Assembly: GCF_000702445.1 (NCBI RefSeq)
Contig: NZ_JNIF01000004.1
Location: 992,001-1,056,000 of the forward strand
From: Bryobacter aggregatus MPL3
GTDB lineage: Bacteria; Acidobacteriota; Terriglobia; Bryobacterales; Bryobacteraceae
Reading direction: 5' to 3'
Length of the DNA: 64,000 bases
The notes under the pieces: generated by a model
What the model saw: only the letters and a program-made list of their open reading frames with translations
Databases searched by the model: none
Told to the model about the DNA's origin: nothing
In this document: piece by piece, positions 15,451 through 24,221 of the stretch
Position numbering within the stretch: the stretch's first letter is position 1
Layout: each line of letters begins with the position of its first letter
Translations under genes and position numbers: made by a program

Positions 15451-17792
15451 CGATACTCGTATTGACTCTCACCACCCTTGCGGCACAAACGGGTGGTGAT
15501 GATATTCATATCTACCGTCCGGTCCGTCTGGCGGAGGCCGCAGAACGCAGTGGACCTGACTTCGTTCCCCGGCTTCTCGGTGAAGAAGTGCTGGTGACCG
15601 GGGTGATTGCCGCACCTGTCTTAGAAGCGCAGGACGCAGGTTATCTTGCCATAATCGATCCGGTTAGCGGCGATCGCGGCCTGATGCTGATCTTCTCTGG
15701 TGAGAACAAGGCCATGCAGCCCCGGCCGGAGAGTCTGAAGGTTGGTACTCTCATCGAAGCTCGTGGCATCGTGAGTCTCCACGCGGGACAGGCTGTTGTG
15801 AAGCCGATCTCAATCCAGAAGCTTGGCCACAAAGGTGCTCCAGAGCCAATCCACGTCACACCGCGCGAGGCAGCTAACTTTGCTCACGAAGGTTTACTCG
15901 TCAAGGTGCAAGGGGAAATCTCAGAGTATCGCGAAGCTTCTAATGGCGACTTACTTGAGTTTGTCGGTACGGGACAATCCTTTCGCGTCTTTCTCCCCAT
16001 TTTGAAGCGATCTTCCGAACGGCCCTTAGCGCGTTACCAGCGGGGCGATAAGGTGCAAGTGCAAGGACTGGTGAGCCAGTATTGCATGACCAAACCGTAT
16101 AATCGTTTTTTTCAGTTACTGATTGCGAGTCCGAAAGATATCGAATTGCTGGAATCGCGGCCTGTCATCCCGCCGCAACTGGTTCCTGCCGCGGTGCTCG
16201 TGATCCTCTTATGCATCCTGTTGGCCTGGTATCTGCAACAACGTTCCAGCCGTCAGAATCGTGTGATCCAGCGCATTCTCGAGACGAGTGAGGAGCTTTA
16301 CGGAGCGAATTCCCCTCGGGAACTGGCCGAGATCCTGCGCCGCCGCCTGCTTGAACTGGTATCCGGCGAGACGGTGAGTGTGTATCATTACAATTCTTCT
16401 CGTAAGGTGCTGGAGCGGCTTCCAGATTCTGTCAGTTCTCTGCCCCACAGCTTTCACATTGATGAGTGTGCCACTGCTACTGAGAGCGGAATCGCCTTGG
16501 CGGTCCGGAATAAGACGATGTTGCAGTTTACGGACACGCGCGCGGTCGATCTCTTGCGAAAGGCGAATGAACCCTCTCAGTCCTTGCTGGTGATTCCGAT
16601 GCGCAGCCGGGAAGAGTCCCGGGGAGCGATCGTGATTACCGGAAAGCCCAGAGTGCATCTATTGAAAGCCTCGCTGCACCCGGCGGCACAACACTTGGCG
16701 AACGATGCCTGCCAATATCTCGAAGGTTTGGATCAGACTGCGTTGAGAGAGCAGATTCATCGGAGTGAGAAATTGGCGGTTGCCGGCCAGTTGATCCATG
16801 GCGTGATTACGGAGCTGAACGTTCCATTGGGCAACATTCGAGCACTCACCGAACGTCTGCCAGAGCGGGACGCGCTTGCGATTCATGAGCAAGTGCAGAA
16901 GGCGAGTGAAATGGTGCGCCGGATTGTCTCGGTGGCAAAGGCGGAACAGATCGATGCCCGCCCCGTCGAGTTGCGCTTTCTGTTTGAACGGCTGGTTGAA
17001 GAGATGGACGAGACCGCGGGTGAGCTCGAGACCGAGGTGAACCTCTCGCCCGATTCACTCTACATCCTGGGCTCCCAGGATCAACTCAGCAAGGTCTTCG
17101 AGAATCTGCTGCAGCATGCACGGAGCGCGGCACTCTTTTCTCTCGAGAAGTTGCTGATTGTGAATGTGAATCGCATCGGACGGAGCGCGATGATCGAGCT
17201 TGAATTCTCTGGTCCCTTTGGTGAGGCGCAGGGTCCAGACTTCAATGAGGCGGCGCTCGGGCTTGCCATCAGCCGAGGGCTTTTGCAGTCCCATGGCGGA
17301 GAGATTCGCTTTCGGATCCTGCGGGCGGGCCGCTATCGTTACGAGGTCGAGTTACCGCTCTTGAACTCCAGTCCCAACGAAGAATTCAACGAGGGCATGC
17401 GGCCAACTGCACAGAGGAATCAAGTGACGGCGCTTCTTGTGGAACCTGAGATGCAGTCCCAGCGACGCTTGTTGTCGATCTTCGGAGAACTGAATCATCG
17501 TTTGATCCCGGTTGGAAATATCGAAGAAGCGGCAGATCTGGCGGAGAAGCTGCGCTTTGACATCGTCTTCTCGAGTGCGAGACCAGAAGGTGGCACCTGG
17601 GCGGAACTCTTCCACAAGGTGCACCATCGCACTCCACATTTTGTCCTGATGAGCGAAAGTGCAGATCTCCAGACCGAAGACCTGCTGGATGGCTCTTCTT
17701 CTTCCATGCTCCGGAAGCCAGTTGAAGAAAACGACATTCTGAATCTGCTGGAGCGCCTGCAGCAAAACAGCATGGGCCGCTCGGTCAGCTAG
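15426..17792 (+). CDS. Degenerate membrane hybrid histidine kinase lacking both phosphoacceptors
   Basis: 788 residues: Sec signal (1-21), two OB-fold-like periplasmic segments (about 25-240), membrane helix (251-270), GAF-like domain (about 280-430), dimerisation/phosphotransfer helix (445-505), a remnant ATPase domain (510-645) and a receiver domain (667-780). In the H-box GVITELNVPLG the canonical His is Thr462, although His458 lies one helical turn earlier. The Mg-binding Asn of the N-box is His564 (NLLQHA), and the DxGxG box is absent. The receiver has Glu-Pro for the acidic pair and Ser717 for the phospho-Asp; only Lys764 remains. It therefore probably senses and relays conformation without phosphotransfer. 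Confidence 0.75.
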   Translation: MVRTATYLTILVLTLTTLAAQTGGDDIHIYRPVRLAEAAERSGPDFVPRLLGEEVLVTGVIAAPVLEAQDAGYLAIIDPVSGDRGLMLIFSGENKAMQPRPESLKVGTLIEARGIVSLHAGQAVVKPISIQKLGHKGAPEPIHVTPREAANFAHEGLLVKVQGEISEYREASNGDLLEFVGTGQSFRVFLPILKRSSERPLARYQRGDKVQVQGLVSQYCMTKPYNRFFQLLIASPKDIELLESRPVIPPQLVPAAVLVILLCILLAWYLQQRSSRQNRVIQRILETSEELYGANSPRELAEILRRRLLELVSGETVSVYHYNSSRKVLERLPDSVSSLPHSFHIDECATATESGIALAVRNKTMLQFTDTRAVDLLRKANEPSQSLLVIPMRSREESRGAIVITGKPRVHLLKASLHPAAQHLANDACQYLEGLDQTALREQIHRSEKLAVAGQLIHGVITELNVPLGNIRALTERLPERDALAIHEQVQKASEMVRRIVSVAKAEQIDARPVELRFLFERLVEEMDETAGELETEVNLSPDSLYILGSQDQLSKVFENLLQHARSAALFSLEKLLIVNVNRIGRSAMIELEFSGPFGEAQGPDFNEAALGLAISRGLLQSHGGEIRFRILRAGRYRYEVELPLLNSSPNEEFNEGMRPTAQRNQVTALLVEPEMQSQRRLLSIFGELNHRLIPVGNIEEAADLAEKLRFDIVFSSARPEGGTWAELFHKVHHRTPHFVLMSESADLQTEDLLDGSSSSMLRKPVEENDILNLLERLQQNSMGRSVS

Positions 17793-19075
17793 ATGGACGT
17801 TGCGGCAGCGCTGGTTCCAGAGGTCTCGCTGCTCTGGGGCCGGGCCAGCACCGTCTGGTAGACCCAGCGCACCAGGTAGAAGGCACACCCGATTGCCACA
17901 GCCACCACTGCATTGATCAGCAAGGTGGCGAGCGCCGTGGACAGGAAGGCTCCAGAATCGACAACACGCATCTTCAAGAGCCGTCCCCAGGTGCCCCACT
18001 CGAGCAGGCAGATTCCGACATAGGCCGTGACACCCGCGAGCGCGGGCAATGGAATATGAGACACCATCTCAGAGCCCATGCCCAAAAAGAGTAATAACAG
18101 TGCCGCATGGACCAGATTCGACACCCGGCTGGAACCGCCACAACGCACATTCGCGAGCGAACGGGCAGGAATGCCGACGCTCATCGGAGCGGCGAAGATG
18201 CCGCACACCACATTCGCGATCCCATAAGCTCCCAGTTCGCCATCGGCATCTTCTGCGTGCATCGGATTATGCCGGCCACGGAAGTGCTCGACAACGCGCG
18301 AAGTGATCAGCAGATTGATGCTCGAGACGATCGCAAGTCCGAAGCCCTCGTTGATCAAATCGAGAACTTCGATCGGGTGCCAGGTGAAGCCCATGAACTC
18401 CGGCACATTCAGATTCAGCCGCCCCACTTCTTTCTCGTGCATTCCGAAGAGGACCGAGATCCCAATCGCGAGGACAACTCCCAGCAAGGGAGCGGGTAGT
18501 TTCTTGCTGAGATTCGAGAAGAAAAAAGCGCTACCAATGACCACAATGCCGAGCGTCAACGGAGCCCATTGCGCTGTGCCGAGAGAAACCAGTACGGCCT
18601 TGAGTTGGCCGGGCACGCTGTGTGGCCAAGCGACGCCAGGTGGCATCTGGACTCCGAGAATGGTGCGGAGCTGATTCACCACCATCATCGCGCCGATGCC
18701 ACAGGAGAAGCCGGAGACAACCGTGTGCGGAATCTTCGCGATATGCCGCCCCAGCCGCAGGACGCTAAAGACCATCATGAAGACAGCAGCCACGAGCGTC
18801 ACCTTGGCGCAGCCTGCCAAGCCTTGCTGATGCACGGCTGAGGCGAGGAAAGGAAGAGTGACTGTGGAGGTGCCGCCGATGAGAACCGGATTCCGGCCCA
18901 GGAATGCCGTAATCGGAGCAGAGATGAGAGAGGTGAAGAGTCCGTAAATGGGAGGGATGCCCATCAGGCTAGCCATTGCTAGGCCGTAGGGCAGAGCGAT
19001 CAACGCTGCAATGGCGCCACCGAATACGTCGCCGCCAAAGAATTTCCAGGAATAATCGATCTTAGGGAGTTTCAA
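17789..19075 (-). CDS. SulP-family anion transporter without STAS domain
   Basis: A 428-residue multi-pass membrane protein. The start is TTG with AGGA 6 nt upstream. Typical SulP features are the N-terminal GGAIAALIALPYGLAMASLMG (helix 1), GRNPVLIGGTSTVTLPF, and helix-10 region AAPMSVGIPARSLANVRCGG. The family carries sulfate, bicarbonate, dicarboxylates or similar anions across the inner membrane. Most members end with a roughly 100-residue cytosolic STAS domain; here the chain stops shortly after the last helix, so that regulatory part is missing. It ends convergently with the kinase gene (4-bp overlap). Confidence 0.85.
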   Translation of the reverse strand: MKLPKIDYSWKFFGGDVFGGAIAALIALPYGLAMASLMGIPPIYGLFTSLISAPITAFLGRNPVLIGGTSTVTLPFLASAVHQQGLAGCAKVTLVAAVFMMVFSVLRLGRHIAKIPHTVVSGFSCGIGAMMVVNQLRTILGVQMPPGVAWPHSVPGQLKAVLVSLGTAQWAPLTLGIVVIGSAFFFSNLSKKLPAPLLGVVLAIGISVLFGMHEKEVGRLNLNVPEFMGFTWHPIEVLDLINEGFGLAIVSSINLLITSRVVEHFRGRHNPMHAEDADGELGAYGIANVVCGIFAAPMSVGIPARSLANVRCGGSSRVSNLVHAALLLLFLGMGSEMVSHIPLPALAGVTAYVGICLLEWGTWGRLLKMRVVDSGAFLSTALATLLINAVVAVAIGCAFYLVRWVYQTVLARPQSSETSGTSAAATSI

Positions 19076-19162
19076 GTTCGTCCTAGAGAGAAAAAAACTG
19101 GGAATGTTGAAGGAGGCAGCAGCGGACGTGGAAACTGCCTCCCGGAAATTGCGAACTACAGG

Positions 19163-20323
19163 CTAGGCATTGGCACTCGCCATGACCTTCTCGTGAGCCA
19201 CCTTCCACTTCGCCATCTCTTCTGGCAAACCGATCGAGACGCGAACATAGGTCGGCATGGAGGGCCAGGCCCGGCCAACCAGCACCTTCTCCTTCACCAT
19301 GTTCTCGATGTAAGTGCGGGCCGGCATCTTCACATCCACCATGAACTTATTCGAAACCGAGGGGATGAAGGCATAGCCCTTCTTGGTGCACCAGCTCAGC
19401 GTATCTTCGCGTGTGCCGGCGATGATTGCCCGGCGCTTCGGCACCAGATCCTTCACTCGCAACGAAGCCGTTGCCCCCACCATTCCGGTAACCGGAAGTG
19501 CACCGGCCGAGTACGGCATGATCTTCTTCAATAAGTCCGGACGGCCGATGGCGGCGCCGGCACGCAGTCCGGCCATGCCAAAGAGCTTTGAGAAGGTGCG
19601 CAGGATCACAACGTCCTTATCCTGCTGCACAAAGTCACTCCCGAAATCGGAGTTTGTGAGATGAATGTAGGCCTCGTCGAGGATGACGACACTGCCTGCC
19701 GGTTTGTTGGCGATCAGCCAGGCGATGTCGGACTTCGGCGTGAGGGTGCCCGTTGGATTGTTCGGGTTGCAGATGTAGAAGGCTCCGGCGTTCGGGTCGG
19801 CAGCAAGCATAGCCTTCACGTCGTGCTTATAGCCGTTTGCTGCGTCCAGTTTCACCTTGGTGACTTTGGCGCCGACAAACTGTGCCGCACGACCGGCAGC
19901 TTCGTAATCCGGATCGGCCGTCACCAATCCGCGATCTTTGGAAGTGAAGGCAATGACCGAGTAGTGCAATGGAGCGGAGGATCCGGCGAAGGGCTGCACA
20001 TAGTCGGGCTTGACGCCATCGAGGTCCGCCTGAGTCTTGGCAAACTCAAATGTCTTCTCGTACATGTAACGTCCGCCGCCCTTGATCACGGCATACATTG
20101 CCTCTGCTGCTTCCGGACAGGGGCCGAGCGGATTCTCATTGGCATTAATGCGAACGGCATCCTTGGGGGCATCCATCCGCATAGAAAGTTGCGCCATCGC
20201 GGCTTCGTTGTAGAACGGCAGGGCCGCACCGCCCGCGATGAGCGAAGCAATGCGACCGAAGTTGCGCCGGCTATAACCGCGCTGAATAAGATCCTGTTCA
20301 ACCTCTGTGCTGAAGAACGACAT
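19163..20323 (-). CDS. Tat-exported PLP-dependent aminotransferase (HisC-like)
   Basis: 386 residues from ATG 20323; an upstream in-frame GTG (20347) is possible, but the ATG has AAGGA about 11 nt before it. The N-terminal part SRRNFGRIASLIAGGAALPF is a twin-arginine signal, followed by AMAQ. The rest is a fold-type I aminotransferase of the histidinol-phosphate group: NANENPLGP, CNPNNPTGT, and the PLP lysine in RTFSKLFGMAGLRAG. Export of a HisC-like enzyme is odd; it may act on an amino acid or amine in the periplasm rather than in histidine synthesis. SulP lies 87 bp downstream on the same strand. Confidence 0.8.
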   Translation of the reverse strand: MSFFSTEVEQDLIQRGYSRRNFGRIASLIAGGAALPFYNEAAMAQLSMRMDAPKDAVRINANENPLGPCPEAAEAMYAVIKGGGRYMYEKTFEFAKTQADLDGVKPDYVQPFAGSSAPLHYSVIAFTSKDRGLVTADPDYEAAGRAAQFVGAKVTKVKLDAANGYKHDVKAMLAADPNAGAFYICNPNNPTGTLTPKSDIAWLIANKPAGSVVILDEAYIHLTNSDFGSDFVQQDKDVVILRTFSKLFGMAGLRAGAAIGRPDLLKKIMPYSAGALPVTGMVGATASLRVKDLVPKRRAIIAGTREDTLSWCTKKGYAFIPSVSNKFMVDVKMPARTYIENMVKEKVLVGRAWPSMPTYVRVSIGLPEEMAKWKVAHEKVMASANA

Positions 20324-20497
20324 GTCCTGATCAATCCTTTCTCTCACTCCCTCTCCAACCCGGGTCTATCGCCCGCTGCGGAGAGCCGAATACTTAGGTC
20401 CATTATATGTGCCGTGTGCCGCCGGATGATCCACTTTTGTGGTACCCGGACGGCCCCACGTCCCAAAGAAATAGCATCCCGTTACGAAGGCGGTATC

Positions 20498-20519
20498 TTT
20501 GGTTACAACTCCAACCAAA
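20498..20519 (-). terminator. Weak hairpin downstream of TonB receptor 1
   Basis: TTTGGTT and AACCAAA form a 7-bp perfect stem with an 8-nt loop, just past the receptor stop codon. In the leftward transcript no U-run follows it, so an intrinsic terminator is doubtful; it may protect the 3' end. The rest of the roughly 200-bp gap (20324-20522) shows no gene that I can support. Confidence 0.3.
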
Positions 20520-20522
20520 ATC

Positions 20523-23500
20523 TTAGAAGAACAAACGTAACCCCAGTTGGAACATCCGCGGGAAGTTTGCCTGCTGTGTAATCTTGCCAAACGAACCATT
20601 CCCAACCGCGGAGTTGGGAGCACGGAACAATGGCGTGTTGGTCGCGTTCAATGCCTCGGCACGGAACTGAGCCTTGAAGCCTTCCGTGATCGCGAAGTTC
20701 TTGAAGATGGACATGTCCCAGTTCACTTGACCCGGTCCGCGCAAGCCCACCGTGCGGGTGACGTTCCCAAACTCCAGGGCCGCTGGAGCGGTGAAGGCTG
20801 CAGGGTTATACCAACCGTCAATCCGCTGCGCAAAGCTGCCGGAAGCGCCTGGATTGACGCCTGTGGCATTCGGACGCTGGCGGGCATTCCCATAGGGACT
20901 GTTCAGATTGTTGTTCATATAGAACTGTGTTGGAAATCCCGAGGAGAAGGTGCTGACGGCATTCATACTCCAACCGCCCAGTAGAAGATTGGTGGCATAG
21001 TTGGCGCTCGAGAGATAGCTGCGGCCCTTGCCGATCGGAAGTTCGTAGGTCACCGAATTGGTCAATCGCTGCGGAGCGTTGGCATAAGATAATCCCCATT
21101 CCGCATCGAGATTATAGACATTTTGCGGGCCAGCGTTTCCGGCATTTTGATTGTTGCCAGCGCCGCCCCCTGCATTGTCCATATTCTTCGAGTAAGTATA
21201 AGCAGTGAGGAAGTTTAACCCGTAGCTATATCGTTTCTGTAACTTTACAGTGAAGGCGTCGTATTGAGCCTGGACATAGCTGTTGTTCAGATAGTTGACG
21301 GCGGTGAACTGCGGATAGGGGCGAAGGAGTTGTTGGCGCTCTACGGTGGCTCCCGCGACGCCATTTGCTCCTCCCTTCAGGTAGTACGGATTGGCCACTG
21401 CAGTCCGGAGTGCCGTCGCGCCAAGACCATAATTGGACGGATGCAACTGGTTCATGTTGAGTGTCGCGGCGTTGAAGGTGAGGTCCGAGGAGCGGCTGCC
21501 GGAATAACCAGCCGTCAGGACAGCTCCAAACCCGATCTCGCGTTGTACGTCAAAGGAGAACTGTTGCACCATGCCGCTGGTGGCATTGGGCGCATAAACA
21601 TTGACGCTCTTGCCGATGCCTGTCAGCCCGCCGAGCGAATTCCCTACTGGCTTGTCGAGACCATTCGGAAAAGGATTGCTCAGTACAACCTGAGGAATGC
21701 CCGCGACATTCGCATTGGGTTGCGTCTGTGCGGTGATGCCTTCACTGTTGAACGGAGAACCCAACCCAAAAGCGGGCGCCCAGAAGATGCCGTATCCGGC
21801 TCGAATGGTCGTCTTCGGGTTCCACTGGTAGGCGATCCCGATGCGAGGGGAGAACTTGTTCTGTTTGTAGTTGCTGGTCTCGGTCGGAGCGCCATTCACA
21901 CCAGAGAAGAGGAAGACGCCGGGCGAGGTGTAGCCGCTTGTGGTCTGGATCGGATTGGTCGCCTTGGGATCGAAACTGGTGATGAGGTTATTGTTCGTTT
22001 CCTTTAAGCCGCTTTCCCGTTCCCAGCGCAAACCGAGATTGACGGTCAGTGTCTTGCTGATGCGATAGTCGTCCTGGAGAAACAGGCCGTAGTAATCGAC
22101 ATACTGATACAGCTTTGTCGGAATAAAACCGACCGCGGAATTCGGTGTTCCGAGCAGCAGATCCGCCATGTCGACGCCGCCGACATTGCCGCTGGTGTTC
22201 GACTTGCTGAAGGTATTGTCGAAGGTGAAGGCGCCGGCGCTGTTGCCAAAGTCGAGACCATCGGCATGGAGACGGCGATAGTCAAAGCCGCCTTTGATCG
22301 TATGCTTTCCGATGAACTTGGAGAGTTGCGCGCCAAGATTCTTTGAGTGATGGACGTAGTTGAAGTTATTGTTGGTGCCGAGAGAGTAAGCACTGTTCAT
22401 CGAGATATTGGGGAATGTCGGAGACGGCACATCCTTCACAAAAGAGTTCGCGAATCCGATGGCCGCCAGGTTAAAGCCTTGGCTGACTTGGGTGCCCAGG
22501 TTGGGGAAGCGATTGAATCCGTAGCGCACGCTAATGACCGTTGTCGCGTTTGGCGTGATCGTGTTATTCCATGCCGTCGCATTGACAATGCGGCCCAGAA
22601 ACCACTGGCTTGGAGAGCTGATGTTCTTGAAGTTGTTTTCGCCGGGTTCCGACGAGTTGTACTTCATATAGCTCAAGCTGGCACGCCACCAGGAGAAAAC
22701 CGTGTGGTCGAGCTTGATGAACTTCTGATCGGCCTTGGAGGGCAAGGTGCTGGCCGAGGTGACATTGGCGGAGCCATAGGTGCTCACCACTCGCGTCGGC
22801 AGGACATAGGTGGCAGCAATTGCGCGTCCCACCGGATCGATCCGGCTGGAAGGAATGATATTGCCCGCGAAAGGCGTCCGGGTGCCGGCTGCCGTGGTGG
22901 TGAGTGGGTCGTAGATGATATTCGAGCGGCCGGAGAAATCGCCGATGCGCTCGGCTGCAGTGGGAGTGTACGCGTCGAGACTCGCGCCTTGTGTATCCCG
23001 ATAGCCTTCAAAGCCGAGCCAGAAGAACGTACGATTCTTGCCATCGTAAATCTTGGGGATCCAGACCTTACCGCCAAAGCTTCCGGCATAGGTCCGGTTG
23101 GGCTGCTCGGGACGCGCGATTCCTGAACGATTATTAAAGTAATTGTTCCCCATCCAATCAGAGTTCCGGATGTAGCCCGTCAAGGAGCCGTGATAAGAGT
23201 TACCACCGCTCTTCAACAGGGTGTTGAACATGCCTCCTCCCGTGCGACCCATTTCCGCGTCATAGGTCGAATACTGTACTTTGACTTCTTCGACTGCTTC
23301 CAGGGAAGGAATGATCACCGCGCGATTCGCAAAGTCGGTGATTGGAATCCCATCGACCAGATAGTTATTCCCACGGACCGGACCACCGTTGATCGTAATC
23401 TGTGAAGATCCGCTTTGGTCCTGCATGCGGTTATAGGCCGGATTGCCCACCTGCGCGACAGTCGGCGAGAGACGGCTCATCATGAAGGGATTGCGGCCCA

Positions 23501-23951
23501 GATTGGGCAGATCGATTAGCTTTTGCCGGTCGACCACTTGGCCTTGAGAAGCGGAAGCCGTCTCCAGCAATGGGCTTTCTTCCGTCACCATCACACTCTG
23601 CGTCACGTCGCCCACTTCCAGCTTGATATCCACCGTAATGGACTGCTGTGTTCCAACGATCAGTCCCTTGCGTTCTATTTTCTTAAAGCCAGGCTGCTCC
23701 ACCATGACGGTATAGGTGTCCGGATTGATATTGGCAAACACATACTCGCCGGCGGAGCTTGTGAGGGTGGAGCGGCTCACTCCAGTTGACTCTTCGAGTA
23801 ACGTCACCTTGGCGCCGACAATCGAGGCGCCAGCGGAGTCTTTTACCTCTCCGCGAATATTTCCATAAGTCGTCTGCGCCCAACTCACGCTATCCAGCAG
23901 TAGGAGGGTCGCTAGCGAGAGAGAGACGAAACTCAGTCGCGATTGTGTCAT
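20523..23951 (-). CDS. TonB-dependent receptor 1 with carboxypeptidase-regulatory-like domain
   Basis: 1142 residues from ATG 23951, chosen over an upstream frame extension because AGGGGA lies about 6 nt before it and a Sec signal (TLLLLDSVSWAQ) begins at once. Residues about 27-110 form the Ig-like carboxypeptidase-regulatory domain (GNIRGEVKDSAGASIVGAKV); a plug domain follows (LPNLGRNPFMMSRLSPTV, ITINGGPVRGNNYLVDG), then a long outer-membrane beta-barrel ending in the aromatic terminus LGLRLFF. This is the Oar/acidobacterial TonB type. Substrate unknown; no SusD, TonB or ExbBD nearby. Confidence 0.88.
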   Translation of the reverse strand: MTQSRLSFVSLSLATLLLLDSVSWAQTTYGNIRGEVKDSAGASIVGAKVTLLEESTGVSRSTLTSSAGEYVFANINPDTYTVMVEQPGFKKIERKGLIVGTQQSITVDIKLEVGDVTQSVMVTEESPLLETASASQGQVVDRQKLIDLPNLGRNPFMMSRLSPTVAQVGNPAYNRMQDQSGSSQITINGGPVRGNNYLVDGIPITDFANRAVIIPSLEAVEEVKVQYSTYDAEMGRTGGGMFNTLLKSGGNSYHGSLTGYIRNSDWMGNNYFNNRSGIARPEQPNRTYAGSFGGKVWIPKIYDGKNRTFFWLGFEGYRDTQGASLDAYTPTAAERIGDFSGRSNIIYDPLTTTAAGTRTPFAGNIIPSSRIDPVGRAIAATYVLPTRVVSTYGSANVTSASTLPSKADQKFIKLDHTVFSWWRASLSYMKYNSSEPGENNFKNISSPSQWFLGRIVNATAWNNTITPNATTVISVRYGFNRFPNLGTQVSQGFNLAAIGFANSFVKDVPSPTFPNISMNSAYSLGTNNNFNYVHHSKNLGAQLSKFIGKHTIKGGFDYRRLHADGLDFGNSAGAFTFDNTFSKSNTSGNVGGVDMADLLLGTPNSAVGFIPTKLYQYVDYYGLFLQDDYRISKTLTVNLGLRWERESGLKETNNNLITSFDPKATNPIQTTSGYTSPGVFLFSGVNGAPTETSNYKQNKFSPRIGIAYQWNPKTTIRAGYGIFWAPAFGLGSPFNSEGITAQTQPNANVAGIPQVVLSNPFPNGLDKPVGNSLGGLTGIGKSVNVYAPNATSGMVQQFSFDVQREIGFGAVLTAGYSGSRSSDLTFNAATLNMNQLHPSNYGLGATALRTAVANPYYLKGGANGVAGATVERQQLLRPYPQFTAVNYLNNSYVQAQYDAFTVKLQKRYSYGLNFLTAYTYSKNMDNAGGGAGNNQNAGNAGPQNVYNLDAEWGLSYANAPQRLTNSVTYELPIGKGRSYLSSANYATNLLLGGWSMNAVSTFSSGFPTQFYMNNNLNSPYGNARQRPNATGVNPGASGSFAQRIDGWYNPAAFTAPAALEFGNVTRTVGLRGPGQVNWDMSIFKNFAITEGFKAQFRAEALNATNTPLFRAPNSAVGNGSFGKITQQANFPRMFQLGLRLFF

Positions 23952-23971
23952 TGAGATCCCCTGAACAGAAA

Positions 23972-23990
23972 TTTGTTGGCTCGCAACAAA
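23972..23990 (-). promoter_or_regulatory. 5'-leader hairpin of TonB receptor 1
   Basis: TTTGTTG and CAACAAA (7-bp perfect arms, 5-nt loop) lie about 20 nt before the receptor ATG in its predicted leader. It could influence translation or mRNA stability; no known riboswitch is recognised. Confidence 0.35.
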
Positions 23991-24107
23991 AGAGAGCCGG
24001 GATCGCAACTAGGCGAAGAACTGCAGGCCTTACTACAGGCCTCAGGTCAACTGAGGTGGGACGGGGAGGGATAACAACTTGACTACGGAGCGGACCCTCG
24101 TGGATGC

Positions 24108-24136
24108 AGTATAAACAGAACCGTCATACAAACCAA
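24108..24136 (-). promoter_or_regulatory. Predicted sigma-70-type promoter for TonB receptor 1
   Basis: On the minus strand TTGGTT (24131-24136) and TATACT (24108-24113) are separated by 17 bp. This places the transcript start near 24101 and gives the receptor a leader of about 150 nt. The surrounding 270-bp gap (23952-24221) holds this, the leader hairpin, and duplicated CAGGCCT motifs near 24030-24045, but no supportable gene. Confidence 0.4.
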
Positions 24137-24221
24137 GAAAAATAGAAGCCTGTTCAATAGAAAATTTTGATGGCTGGATCTGAATCCTCTGCCGTTTTCG
24201 CCTTTTCTACTTTCCGCCGAC

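Noticed and set aside
20409-20528. A 39-codon rightward ORF in the gap before receptor 1
   Set aside because: No ribosome site, no repeat or motif, and no third-position signal.
24103-24145. TTGACT ... TATAAA as a rightward promoter for the histidine kinase
   Set aside because: The spacer is about 25 bp, too long for sigma-70; the minus-strand pair fits better.
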